Shown piece by piece: positions 1 through 10,113 of a stretch of 64,000 bases of DNA. How positions within the stretch are numbered: position 1 is the stretch's first letter; the number at the start of each line of letters is the position of its first letter. Position numbers and translations under genes: made by a program. The stretch comes from Streptomyces sp. NRRL S-1022 (GTDB lineage Bacteria; Actinomycetota; Actinomycetes; Streptomycetales; Streptomycetaceae). Below the pieces are notes generated by a model that searched no databases, had not been told where the DNA came from, and saw only the letters and a list, made by a program, of their open reading frames with translations. The stretch spans positions 509,042 through 573,041 of the forward strand of contig NZ_JOIU01000008.1 of NCBI RefSeq assembly GCF_000720135.1, read 5' to 3'.

Positions 1-111
1 CAGGGCCGGCACCTTCTTGGCCTGCTGGAGCGCCAGATTGGCGGTACCGGCGGCGAAGTAGAGCGGAGTCGGGTCGCTGAGGGTCTTGCGCAGGTCGTCG
101 GTGATGGCCAT
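1..111 (-). CDS. N-terminus of a conserved actinobacterial protein (partial)
   Basis: Only the first 37 codons are inside the window; the gene continues past the left edge. The protein begins MAITDDLRKTLSDPTPLYF and continues with an Ala/Gln/Lys-rich stretch, as in the small helical proteins of Streptomyces that resemble the mycobacterial heparin-binding adhesin family; that resemblance is from memory and the function is unknown. The ATG is preceded by GGGAGGA about 8 bases upstream, which supports the start. It lies downstream of, and in the same direction as, the XRE regulator at 192-665, so the two may be cotranscribed. Confidence 0.7.
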   Translation of the reverse strand, partial: MAITDDLRKTLSDPTPLYFAAGTANLALQQAKKVPAL

Positions 112-191
112 GGTGGGGGTCCTCCCGGATCGGATTCGCGTTCGGCTGGGTTGGTGTGGTCCGCGGCGGGCGTCCCGAGCCCTGGTCCGGC

Positions 192-665
192 TTATCCGGC
201 CGTCCGCCGCCGACCGGCGTCCGTGTCACTTCCTGCGGCATCGCCCGCGCCGGCCGCGTGGCCGCCGTCGCCGGGCCCCTGGTCCGCGGTCCCGTCCCCG
301 TCCTCGGTGCCGCCCCGGAACCCGTTCTCCTTGCGGAAGGAGTCGTAGATCTGGAGCAGTACCTGCTTCTGCCGCTCGTTGAGGGACGGGTCGGCGAGGA
401 TGACCGCCCGGGTCTCCACCTCGTCCCGGTCCCGCTCGGCGTCGAGGATGCCGGCGCGGACGTACAGCGTCTCGGCGGAGATGCGCAGGGCCTTGGCGAC
501 CTGCTGGAGCACCTCCGCGCTGGGCTTGCGCAGCCCGCGCTCGATCTGGCTCAGGTACGGGTTGGACACCCCGGCGGCGTCGGCGAGCTGCCGCAGCGAC
601 AGCTGGGCACTGCGCCGCTGTTCGCGCAGGTACTCACCGAGATTGCCGACGTTCAGCGATGCCAT
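192..665 (-). CDS. XRE-family helix-turn-helix transcriptional regulator
   Basis: The 157-residue protein has a Cro/C1-type helix-turn-helix at about residues 11-65 (LREQRRSAQLSLRQLADAAG, then SNPYLSQIERG), the hallmark of XRE regulators. A middle segment (residues 70-118) is charged and helical. The tail after residue 118 is Gly/Asp-rich and looks disordered. It is transcribed divergently from the UvrA-like ATPase at 816. A perfect palindrome at 696-716 lies 30 bases upstream of its ATG and is the natural candidate for its operator, so autoregulation and control of the neighbour are likely. Ligand and targets are unknown. Confidence 0.88.
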   Translation of the reverse strand: MASLNVGNLGEYLREQRRSAQLSLRQLADAAGVSNPYLSQIERGLRKPSAEVLQQVAKALRISAETLYVRAGILDAERDRDEVETRAVILADPSLNERQKQVLLQIYDSFRKENGFRGGTEDGDGTADQGPGDGGHAAGAGDAAGSDTDAGRRRTAG

Positions 666-695
666 GTCTCCACCATGCCCCAGTCGCGCTAACAA

Positions 696-716
696 TTGCA
701 AGCATCTCGCTTGCAA
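696..716. promoter_or_regulatory. Perfect 8-bp inverted repeat, probable regulator operator
   Basis: The half-site TTGCAAGC at 696-703 is repeated inverted as GCTTGCAA at 709-716 with a 5-bp spacer. It sits between the divergent XRE gene (ATG at 665) and the UvrA-like gene (ATG at 816), just upstream of the XRE start. Position and symmetry fit an operator for the XRE protein; that it binds there is inference. Confidence 0.6.
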
Positions 717-815
717 GAGTGTGTCGCCGGCCGGGAAGGGTCGGGGGGAACAGCGTGCGGGAAGTGTCAGGAATGGAGAAGCGGCCACGCCGGGGGCGCC
801 GCTACGGTGACCGGC

Positions 816-3182
<2,367 letters not shown>

Positions 3183-3213
3183 GCCGCGCCCTCCCGGGAG
3201 CGCGCGGGGTCCG

Positions 3214-5244
3214 TCAGAACGGCAGCGGCCGGGTGTGCACCACGTCCAGGCGGGACACCGCGCGGGTCAGCACCACGTACAGGCGGTGCGGGCCGCGGGG
3301 CTCCGCCTCGGCCACGGCGGCCGGTTCCACGGCGATGACGTGGTCGTACTCCAGGCCCTTGACCACGCTCGCCGGGACGAGGGCCAGCCGGGCGCCGGGC
3401 GCGTCGGGGCCGGCCGGTTCGAGGCCGGCCCCGGTGAGCGCCGCCCGGACCCGGCCGGTGTCCGCGTCGGCCGTGACCACGCCGACGGAGCCCTCCCGGG
3501 CGAGGGCGTCGCGGGCGGCGGTCACGGTGGCGGCGAGCAGGTCGTCGGTGGGCCGGAGGGTCAGCTCGCCGTCGGTGCGCAGGGAGGTGGCGGCGGGTAC
3601 GGCGACGTCGAGGCGGGCGAGCAGCCGGCCCGCGAACTCCAGTACGGCCGCCGGCACCCGGAACCCGGTGGTCAGCGCCACCACGGCCGCGTCCGGCCGG
3701 CCGAGGTGGCGCAGCTGCCCGGGCCAGTCGCGGGCGGCCCACGGGGTGGTGCCCTGGGCGAGGTCGCCGAGGACGGTCAGCGAGCCGAACTCGGCCCGGC
3801 GGGCGATGGCCCGGCACTCCATCGGCGAGAGGTCCTGCGCCTCGTCCACGACGAGGTGGCCGTAGCCCTCGGGATGTTCGACGAGCCCGGCGAGTTCGTC
3901 CAGCAGGACCAGGTCGGCGGCCGACCAGCGGGCCGACTTGTACGAGCGCGGCGGGCGCGGCCACAGCAGCGCCGCCTGCTCGTCGGGGTCCAGCAGGCCG
4001 TCGGCCGCGCGGGCCAGCGTCCCGGCGTCGGTGAGGAGCCCGGCGAGGATCTCCTCCGGGCGCGCCTTCGGCCACACCGCGTCGAGCTGTGCGGTCAGCG
4101 GCCGGCAGCGCTCGACGCGGCGCACCCAGGAGGCCGGCAGCACCCCGGAGCGCCGCTCGGCGCGGTCCCGCAGCCGCCGCACCACCCGGGTGCGCACCCG
4201 CTCCCTCCCGACGGCGTACGGCGGCTCCTCGGCGCGTACCTCCGCGACGATCCCGGCGAGTTCGCCGGCGGGCACCCGCCAGCGGTACGACCCGTCGGGT
4301 ACGGCGAGGTCGCCGGCGCCCGCGGTGCTCACGCGCGCGTACAGCGCCCGGCGCAGCACCTCGGCCATGCGCGCATCGTGCTTGACCACCGCGGTCCGCA
4401 CCGGGTCGGTGCCGGTGGCCGGGTGGCGGGCGATCTCGTCCAGCAGCGTCGACTGCCGGACGCCCGTCTCCCCGAGGGAGGGCAGCACCTCGGCGATGTA
4501 GGAGAGGAAGGTGCGGTTCGGGCCGAGGATCAGCAGGCCGGAGCGCTGGAGCCGCTTGGGGTGGGTGTACAGCAGGTAGGCGGCCCGGTGCAGCCCGACG
4601 GCGGTCTTGCCGGTGCCGGGGGCGCCCTGCACGCACACGGAGTCGGCGAGGGCGGCCCGTACGAGGTCGTCCTGCTCGGGCTGGATGGTGGCGGCGATGT
4701 CCCGCATGGGCCCGACGCGGGGCCGCTCGATCTCGCGGGCCACGATGTCGCTGGTCCGGGACTCGCCCCGGGCCAGGTGCTCGTCCTCCAGGCCGGTGAG
4801 GCCGGCGGAGTCGCCCCGGCTGCCGGGCGCCCAGCCGAACCGGCGCCGGACCGCCACGCCCTGCGGCTCGCGCGCGCTCGCCTGGTAGAAGGCGCGGGAG
4901 ACGGGGGCCCGCCAGTCGACGACGAGCGGCGGGGCGGCCGGGTCCTCGGTGATCCGCACGCGGCCGACGTGGTAGCTCTGGCCGCCGTGCCCGGGGTCGC
5001 CGTCGGCGAAGTCGAGCCGGCCGAAGAACAGCGGGCCGGGCGGGAGTTCACGCAGGGCCTTGGCCTGGCTGCGCAGCCGGAAGCCGAGGACTTCGGCGTC
5101 GGCCCCGGAGGCGGAGACGTCCTCGCCGGTGACGACCTGCCCGGCGGCGTCCTCGACCATGGCGGCGAGGGCCGTACGGCAGGTGTCGTGGTAGGCGCGC
5201 TCGGTGTGCAGGGCGTCCGTGAGGGCGGAATCGGGTGACGTCAT
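3214..5244 (-). CDS. helR: HelD/HelR-family RNA polymerase-associated ATPase
   Basis: A 676-residue superfamily-1 (UvrD-like) ATPase. Walker A is GAPGTGKT at residues 207-214; the motif II equivalent is VDEAQDLSPME, followed by GFRVP, VVKGLEYDHV and YVVLTRA motifs. The N-terminal region (1-130) matches the helical part that HelD proteins insert into RNA polymerase. HelD factors recycle stalled or drug-bound RNA polymerase using ATP, and the Streptomyces variant HelR is known to displace rifamycins. Assignment to HelR rather than another HelD class rests on length and motif recall. It lies 66 bp downstream of a TetR gene on the same strand, with an AT-rich inverted repeat in the gap. I saw no obvious long GC palindrome of the rifamycin-response type upstream. 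Confidence 0.8.
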   Translation of the reverse strand: MTSPDSALTDALHTERAYHDTCRTALAAMVEDAAGQVVTGEDVSASGADAEVLGFRLRSQAKALRELPPGPLFFGRLDFADGDPGHGGQSYHVGRVRITEDPAAPPLVVDWRAPVSRAFYQASAREPQGVAVRRRFGWAPGSRGDSAGLTGLEDEHLARGESRTSDIVAREIERPRVGPMRDIAATIQPEQDDLVRAALADSVCVQGAPGTGKTAVGLHRAAYLLYTHPKRLQRSGLLILGPNRTFLSYIAEVLPSLGETGVRQSTLLDEIARHPATGTDPVRTAVVKHDARMAEVLRRALYARVSTAGAGDLAVPDGSYRWRVPAGELAGIVAEVRAEEPPYAVGRERVRTRVVRRLRDRAERRSGVLPASWVRRVERCRPLTAQLDAVWPKARPEEILAGLLTDAGTLARAADGLLDPDEQAALLWPRPPRSYKSARWSAADLVLLDELAGLVEHPEGYGHLVVDEAQDLSPMECRAIARRAEFGSLTVLGDLAQGTTPWAARDWPGQLRHLGRPDAAVVALTTGFRVPAAVLEFAGRLLARLDVAVPAATSLRTDGELTLRPTDDLLAATVTAARDALAREGSVGVVTADADTGRVRAALTGAGLEPAGPDAPGARLALVPASVVKGLEYDHVIAVEPAAVAEAEPRGPHRLYVVLTRAVSRLDVVHTRPLPF

Positions 5245-5274
5245 GCCGCCAGCGTACGGCAGACATGTAACCGA

Positions 5275-5288
5275 GTTAAGTTTTTAAC
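5275..5288. promoter_or_regulatory. AT-rich inverted repeat upstream of helR
   Basis: GTTAA (5275-5279) and TTAAC (5284-5288) form an inverted repeat with a 4-bp spacer, inside an unusually AT-rich patch between the TetR gene and helR. CTTGGTTAA and CTCGGTTAC (minus strand) also form an imperfect direct repeat there. The site lies about 35 bp before the helR ATG, where a promoter or operator would be expected. Binding by the adjacent TetR protein is inference. Confidence 0.45.
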
Positions 5289-5310
5289 CAAGTCTCACGA
5301 AGTGGGGTTT

Positions 5311-5922
5311 TCACGCCCTCCCGAGCTCCGGCAGTCCCTCCGCCAGCCGCCGGAACGCCCGGTCGGCCGCCCGTACCGCCTCCGGCGCCACGGCCGCCAC
5401 GGACTCGCCCGCCGCGATCCGCCGCCAGTTCTCCTGCGCGAGGATCCGCTGCACGGCGATGATCTGCCCGGCCGCCAGCCGGGCGTCGAGACCGCCCCCG
5501 AGCGCCTCGGCGAGGGCCTCCTCCGACCGCTCGACATGGGCGTACGCCCGGGCCACCAGGGCCGGGGTGCCGTAGAGCAGCCGGTGGAAGGAGAGCACGT
5601 CCGGGTGGTCGTTCAGGCCGGTGACCGGGTCGCGCCGCTCCAGGCCGGCGAGGAAGGCGCGGCGCAGCGCGTCCACCGGGTCGGCCGCCCCGGCCGCCAC
5701 CCGCGCGGCCTCCGTCTCGTGGTCCGCGATCCGGTGCAGGACCAGGTCCTCCTTGGCCGGGAAGTACCGGAAGAGGGTCGGCTTGGAGATGCCGGCCGCG
5801 GCGGCGACCTCCGCCACGGGCACCGCGTCGAAGCCCCGCTCCAGGAACAGCCGTACGGCGATGTCCGACACGTCCTGGTACATCCGCTGCTTCTTGCGCT
5901 CGCGCAGACCCATCTCACCCAT
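5311..5922 (-). CDS. TetR-family transcriptional regulator
   Basis: A 203-residue protein with an N-terminal TetR DNA-binding domain: the helix-turn-helix is at residues 37-60 (AAAAGISKPTLFRYFPAKED). The remainder is the helical ligand-binding and dimer domain, with an Ala/Arg-rich C-terminus. The start could be codon 1 or the Met at codon 4 (position 5913); neither has a good ribosome-binding site. It is nine bases downstream of the double phosphotransferase gene and 66 bp upstream of helR, all on the minus strand, so it may be in one transcriptional unit with either. The inducer is unknown. Confidence 0.88.
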   Translation of the reverse strand: MGEMGLRERKKQRMYQDVSDIAVRLFLERGFDAVPVAEVAAAAGISKPTLFRYFPAKEDLVLHRIADHETEAARVAAGAADPVDALRRAFLAGLERRDPVTGLNDHPDVLSFHRLLYGTPALVARAYAHVERSEEALAEALGGGLDARLAAGQIIAVQRILAQENWRRIAAGESVAAVAPEAVRAADRAFRRLAEGLPELGRA

Positions 5923-5931
5923 GGGGCGAGC

Positions 5932-8307
5932 CTACGCAGCCCCGCCCTCCCCCGGCCCGGAGCGGGTGCCCGGCACGGGCGGCCAGGCCGGGACGCGGCC
6001 CGGGTGCGGGCCGCCGTACCACCGGGAGGACAGGCCCAGCGAGGCGGTGGCGGCGGCCAGGGTCATGGCGTACGACTCCACCGCGCGCCGCACGTTGGGC
6101 GCGTCCAGGGCGGCCCCGGTGACCAGGCGGTCGAGGTCGACGTAGGCCGAGCGGACCAGCTCGGTCCAGCGGTACACCCGCCAGTCCCGCTGCCAGCCCT
6201 GGGTGAAGCGCGGGGCCAGCCGGGCCTCCCAGCGGCGGAACATGCGGTCGCGGATCTCCGGGCGGGTCGGGGTGAGGTGCATGTGCCGGACCAGGTCGTA
6301 CAGCGGGTCGCCGACCAGCGCCATCTCCCAGTCGATCAGGGTGAGCGGCGGGCCGTCGTCGCGGCGCACCAGGTTCCACGGGTTGAGGTCGCCGTGCAGC
6401 AGGGCGGGGTCGCGGGAGGTGACCCGGTGCCGGGCCAGGATCTCGCGCAGCCGGGGCGCGTCGGGCAGCCCGAGGAAGCGGGCCAGCCGCTGGGACTCCG
6501 CGGGCAGGCCGGCGACCAGGGCCACCAGCTGGTCGCTCAGCCGGTGGTAGAAGCCGGTCGGGCCGCCGGGCGGGCCGGGCGGGGCGAGCGGGGCGTGGTC
6601 CACCAGGGTCAGCGCGGCCAGCTGGTCGACCAGGCAGTCGGCCTCGTGCGGCCGGAGCCCGTCGACCGGGTGCTCGGGGCGGCGGCCGAGGTCGGCGGCG
6701 CCCTCGTAGGTGTGGACGGCGAAGCGGTCCCCGCGGCGGCGCAGGCCGGGGTCGGTCGCGTGGCTCTCCCCCAGCGCCAGCACCCGGGGCGCGGCCACCG
6801 GCACCCCCGACCGCTCGATCGCCCGCAGGACGGCGTGCTCGCTCAGGAAGCCGGTCTCGCGCCGCAGCACGAGGGCCGCCTCCCGGCGGACGACGACCGG
6901 GTACGGGGTGCCGGGCACCCGGAGCACCGTGTTCAGGTGCGCGGCCCCCTTGAACACCCGGCCGGCCGGGGCGGCGCCCTCCAGGAACAGCGCGTCGGCG
7001 ACGGCGGAACGGGGGAAGTCGGGGTGCTCGGGGACCCGCGGGTCCGGTCTCCAGCCGATGAGCCGCCTGCGCGGGCTGCCCGACGCCCCGCGCCGGAACA
7101 GGATCCGCTCGATCTCGTCCGGCTCGGGCACCCGGCCCAGCCGCAGCGGCGCGGCGGCGGCCCGCAGGGCGTCGCGGACCGTGGCGGTGGCGCGCTCCAG
7201 GCGTTCCCGGCCGAAGGACTCCTCCAGCGACCGCGCGGCCCGGACCACGTCCGCGTACAGGGACCGGGCGTGTTCGAAGGCCAGGTAGTGCCGGAGGTCC
7301 CGGTGCAGGCCGGCGGTGGCGGCCGGCCGCACCCGCTGGACGGCCGCGGCCCAGGCGTCGATCACCTCGCGCCGCTGGTGCTCGGGGTAGCGCATGCGCA
7401 CCAGGTGGACGGCGAGGTCGTGCAACGGGTCGCCGTACCCGGCCAGTTCCCAGTCCACGCAGTGCAGCGGCGCGGTTGCCGCGGCGGGCAGGACCAGGTT
7501 GCCGCGGTGCAGGTCGCCGTGGAGCAGCCCGTACGGCCGCCGGGTCATCGCCGGGACCCGGTCGGCGAACCGCGCGAGGGCGTCCTCGGGCACGCCGAGG
7601 GCGGTGAACAGGCCGCCGTAGCGGTGCCGGTTGGGGCGCCGGATCTGCTCGTCGGCGAGGTGGGCCAGGGTGCGCAGGAAGCCCTGGGAGTCGGTGTGGT
7701 CGCGGGGCCGGCGGGCGGGCAGCGGCGGCAGGGCGCCGCCGCGCACCTGCGCGATGGCGGCGAGCAGCTCCGCCAGGTCCTTCAGCAGGGGCCCGTCGAC
7801 CGGTTCGCCGGGACCGCAGACGTCCGCCAGGACGGCGCCGTCCACATAGCTGTGGACGGCGTACCCGGGGCCCTCGGCCAGGCACTCCGGGACCTGCGGC
7901 AGCACCCTGCGCACCGCCCGCAGGATCTCCGGCTCGCCGGCCCAGGTCCGGATCACCACCGGCACCGCGTCCGGGCGCGGCACCCGCACGGTCACCAGGG
8001 TGCCCGGCTCCCGGCCCAGCAGCCCGGCCAGCGGTTCGGTGAGCGGCACGACGTGGTTGCGGTGGTGGAAACCCCCGTGCGCCCGGCCCGCGACGGCGGC
8101 ACGGGCCACGAACTCCCGGAGGACGGCGTCCGTCCGGCCGGCACGGGGAACAGGCGGTGCGCCCACTGGCCGCTCCGGGGTCGATCGCGCGAAAGGGACG
8201 GGTCGGGAGGCCAGTCGAGCAGCCGTGCGGGTGGCCCGCCACTCGTCTGTGCCGGGCGGGCGCCCGAGGACGGCTCGTCGCCGCTCCCTGCGCACGGGGA
8301 TGCGCAC
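5932..8307 (-). CDS. Tandem aminoglycoside phosphotransferase-like protein (two kinase domains)
   Basis: The 791-residue protein contains two APH/choline-kinase-like domains in one chain. The first has the catalytic loop HGDLHRGN at residues 263-270 followed by CVDWELAGYGDP; the second has HGDLNPWN at 638-645 followed by LIDWEMALVGDP. Both therefore keep the catalytic Asp and Asn and the metal-binding Asp. Such enzymes phosphorylate small molecules using ATP; the substrate cannot be told from sequence. Single-domain members are about 280-350 residues, so this is a duplication-fusion. The start used is a GTG without a clear ribosome-binding site, and the first 55 residues are Arg-rich and may not be translated. 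It precedes the TetR gene by nine bases. Confidence 0.8.
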   Translation of the reverse strand: MRIPVRRERRRAVLGRPPGTDEWRATRTAARLASRPVPFARSTPERPVGAPPVPRAGRTDAVLREFVARAAVAGRAHGGFHHRNHVVPLTEPLAGLLGREPGTLVTVRVPRPDAVPVVIRTWAGEPEILRAVRRVLPQVPECLAEGPGYAVHSYVDGAVLADVCGPGEPVDGPLLKDLAELLAAIAQVRGGALPPLPARRPRDHTDSQGFLRTLAHLADEQIRRPNRHRYGGLFTALGVPEDALARFADRVPAMTRRPYGLLHGDLHRGNLVLPAAATAPLHCVDWELAGYGDPLHDLAVHLVRMRYPEHQRREVIDAWAAAVQRVRPAATAGLHRDLRHYLAFEHARSLYADVVRAARSLEESFGRERLERATATVRDALRAAAAPLRLGRVPEPDEIERILFRRGASGSPRRRLIGWRPDPRVPEHPDFPRSAVADALFLEGAAPAGRVFKGAAHLNTVLRVPGTPYPVVVRREAALVLRRETGFLSEHAVLRAIERSGVPVAAPRVLALGESHATDPGLRRRGDRFAVHTYEGAADLGRRPEHPVDGLRPHEADCLVDQLAALTLVDHAPLAPPGPPGGPTGFYHRLSDQLVALVAGLPAESQRLARFLGLPDAPRLREILARHRVTSRDPALLHGDLNPWNLVRRDDGPPLTLIDWEMALVGDPLYDLVRHMHLTPTRPEIRDRMFRRWEARLAPRFTQGWQRDWRVYRWTELVRSAYVDLDRLVTGAALDAPNVRRAVESYAMTLAAATASLGLSSRWYGGPHPGRVPAWPPVPGTRSGPGEGGAA

Positions 8308-8357
8308 GCGCCGTAGAGGAACGCGTGCTCCGGGTGATGACTCGGACGAGCGGAATG

Positions 8358-9107
8358 CTAGCCGACCGGACGCCCCCGCCGGAGCAGCCGCAGCAGCGGT
8401 TCCAGGGACCGTACGACGTGGCCGGCGCCGGCCGCGCGCAGGTGTTTCTCCTTGCCCTCGCTGCGCGCGTAGCCCAGGAACGGCACCCCGGCCTCACGGG
8501 CGGCCGTCAGGTCCGCGAGGGAGTCGCCGATCATCAGAGCGGCGGCGGGGGCGGCGCCCATGGCGTTGAGGGCACGGTTGAGGCAGTGCGGGTGCGGCTT
8601 GAGGTGGTGCAGGTGCTCGGTACGGCCGTACAGGTGAGGGGCGAAGCAGCCGGCGGTGCCGCGGGATTCGAGGTAGCTGCGGGCGGCGCGGGGCGAGTTG
8701 TTGGTGGTGACGGCCAGGCGGGCGCCGACGGCGGTCCAGGTGCGGATGAGCGGGTCGGCGTAGGCGGTGGGCAGCGCGGAGGCGGCGGCCCGCAGCTCCT
8801 CCTGGGTGAGCCGTTCCTCCAGACCGGTGACGAGGTCGCTGCCCGGCCGCCGGCGGCCCACGGCGCGCAGGACGACCTGGGGGTCCAGGGTCTCGCGTTC
8901 GGACTCGGTGAGCAGCCCGCGCAGGCCCTGCCGCTCCAGCCAGTCCACCAGGTCGGCGGCCACCCGCTCGGCCCGGTGCCGGGCGAACAGCCGGCAGATC
9001 GGCCCGTCGAAGTCCCACAGCACGAACCGGGCGGTTGTGATCAGTTCCCGAAGCTTTTCGTTCTCGCCTGCATCAGAGGTCGCAGCAGAAGTCGCATCAG
9101 AGGTCAC
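8358..9107 (-). CDS. devB: HAD-superfamily hydrolase, developmental protein DevB
   Basis: A 249-residue haloacid dehalogenase-type phosphatase. HAD motif I is WDFDGPICRLF (nucleophile and acid/base Asp), motif II is TTNNSP, the motif III Lys lies in LKPHPH, and motif IV is MIGDSLADL. The GTG start overlaps the devA stop codon by one base (TAGTG), implying translational coupling. In S. coelicolor devB forms an operon with the GntR regulator devA and is needed for aerial growth on some media; identity here rests on gene order and domain content. The N-terminal 15 residues are Ser/Thr/Ala/Asp-rich and poorly conserved in appearance. The phosphorylated substrate is unknown. Confidence 0.85.
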   Translation of the reverse strand: MTSDATSAATSDAGENEKLRELITTARFVLWDFDGPICRLFARHRAERVAADLVDWLERQGLRGLLTESERETLDPQVVLRAVGRRRPGSDLVTGLEERLTQEELRAAASALPTAYADPLIRTWTAVGARLAVTTNNSPRAARSYLESRGTAGCFAPHLYGRTEHLHHLKPHPHCLNRALNAMGAAPAAALMIGDSLADLTAAREAGVPFLGYARSEGKEKHLRAAGAGHVVRSLEPLLRLLRRGRPVG

Positions 9108-9976
9108 TAGGAGAGTGTCAGGTCCGTGGTGATGGTTTCCCAGAGGGCGTCGAACCACATCTGCGACTGCTCCACGAAGGCCGTGTCCCGCTGACCGGCC
9201 CGCTTCTCGAACGAGAAGAGCAGGGATTCGGAGCCGAGGGTGTCGTACATCTCCAGCGTTCCGCTCTCGGTGGGCTCGGCGCGGCGCGTGATCATGTAGT
9301 AGGCGTACAGCGCCTCCGTGCCGTTGAGCAGGTACAGCTTGGCCGGCGGGGTGAACGGCAGGGCCCGGAAGGTGACGTGGACGTCGATGCCGTGGGTGCC
9401 GCGCAGCGCCTGGAGGTTGTACTGGAGCACCTGCCCCTGGGCGTTGCGCATCGCCAGCCAGCGCTGGTGGACGGCGTCGTCGTCGCTGCCGGCGTCGACC
9501 GAGACCGGGAAGGCGAGGTTGATGTCCCGGGACGGCAGCAGGACGCGGACGTCGATCCGCCCGGGCCGCAGCCGGCCGTCGTGGATCAGGCGCAGCGGCT
9601 CGCCGAGGGCCGGGATCAGGCTCTGCGCGGTCAGGCAGACGGCGTCGATGCGCACGTGCGGCACGGAGAAGGCCTGGATCAGCCGGGGGGCGAGGGCCAC
9701 CATGGTCGGCTGCGGCTCCTCGCGCGCGGGGACCGGCTCGGCGACCCGGGGCGGGCTGCCCTTGCTGACGTCGCTGAGCAGACCGTCCTCCTGCAACGCC
9801 CGCAGGGCCTGGCGTACGGTGCCCCGCTCCACGCCGAACTCCTCGGCCAGCTCGGCCTGGGTGGGCAGCCGGTCGCCGGCGCGGAGGACACCGGTCCGGA
9901 TGCGCCGGCGCAGGGTGTCGGCGATCTGCCGGGGCGTGAGCCTTCTGCTGCCGTTCACCGCCGCGGGCCCTGCCAT
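9107..9976 (-). CDS. devA: GntR-family developmental regulator DevA
   Basis: A 289-residue GntR regulator. The winged helix-turn-helix is at about residues 15-70 (PTQAELAEEFGVERGTVRQA). The rest is an effector-type domain shared almost block for block with the protein at 10114-11022. The ATG at 9976 has AGGAG five bases upstream; TTG and GTG codons further upstream lack this. DevA is known in S. coelicolor as an autorepressing regulator needed for normal aerial hyphae and spore chains. Here it is followed by devB with overlapping stop/start and preceded by the paralogue devE. A palindrome at 10078-10092, about 100 bp upstream, is a plausible autoregulatory operator. Confidence 0.9.
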   Translation of the reverse strand: MAGPAAVNGSRRLTPRQIADTLRRRIRTGVLRAGDRLPTQAELAEEFGVERGTVRQALRALQEDGLLSDVSKGSPPRVAEPVPAREEPQPTMVALAPRLIQAFSVPHVRIDAVCLTAQSLIPALGEPLRLIHDGRLRPGRIDVRVLLPSRDINLAFPVSVDAGSDDDAVHQRWLAMRNAQGQVLQYNLQALRGTHGIDVHVTFRALPFTPPAKLYLLNGTEALYAYYMITRRAEPTESGTLEMYDTLGSESLLFSFEKRAGQRDTAFVEQSQMWFDALWETITTDLTLS

Positions 9977-10077
9977 GTTCTCCTGGGTCACGACCAAACG
10001 CTACAACCCTGATCCATCTAGGGGGAGTTGTTGAAAAGTTGTTTGTGGTGTCGGCCAAGTGGGTGCAAGTTGAGCGG

Positions 10078-10092
10078 AGTTGGCTGCCAACT
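10078..10092. promoter_or_regulatory. Candidate DevA operator upstream of devA
   Basis: AGTTGG (10078-10083) and CCAACT (10087-10092) form an inverted repeat with a CTG spacer. On the minus strand the site extends to AAGTTGGCAGCCAACT, which recurs exactly at 11109 on the plus strand. Further AAGTTG-like elements lie at 10036-10041 and 10066-10072. The spacing and the known autoregulation of DevA make this a likely binding site. Confidence 0.55.
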
Positions 10093-10113
10093 TCCCGCCT
10101 TGGCCGGCCCTCG

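Noticed and set aside
5302..8316. A 1004-codon open frame on the plus strand opposite the TetR and double phosphotransferase genes
   Set aside because: Composition is Arg/Gly/Pro/Val-rich without a domain, while the opposite strand carries clear kinase and helix-turn-helix motifs.
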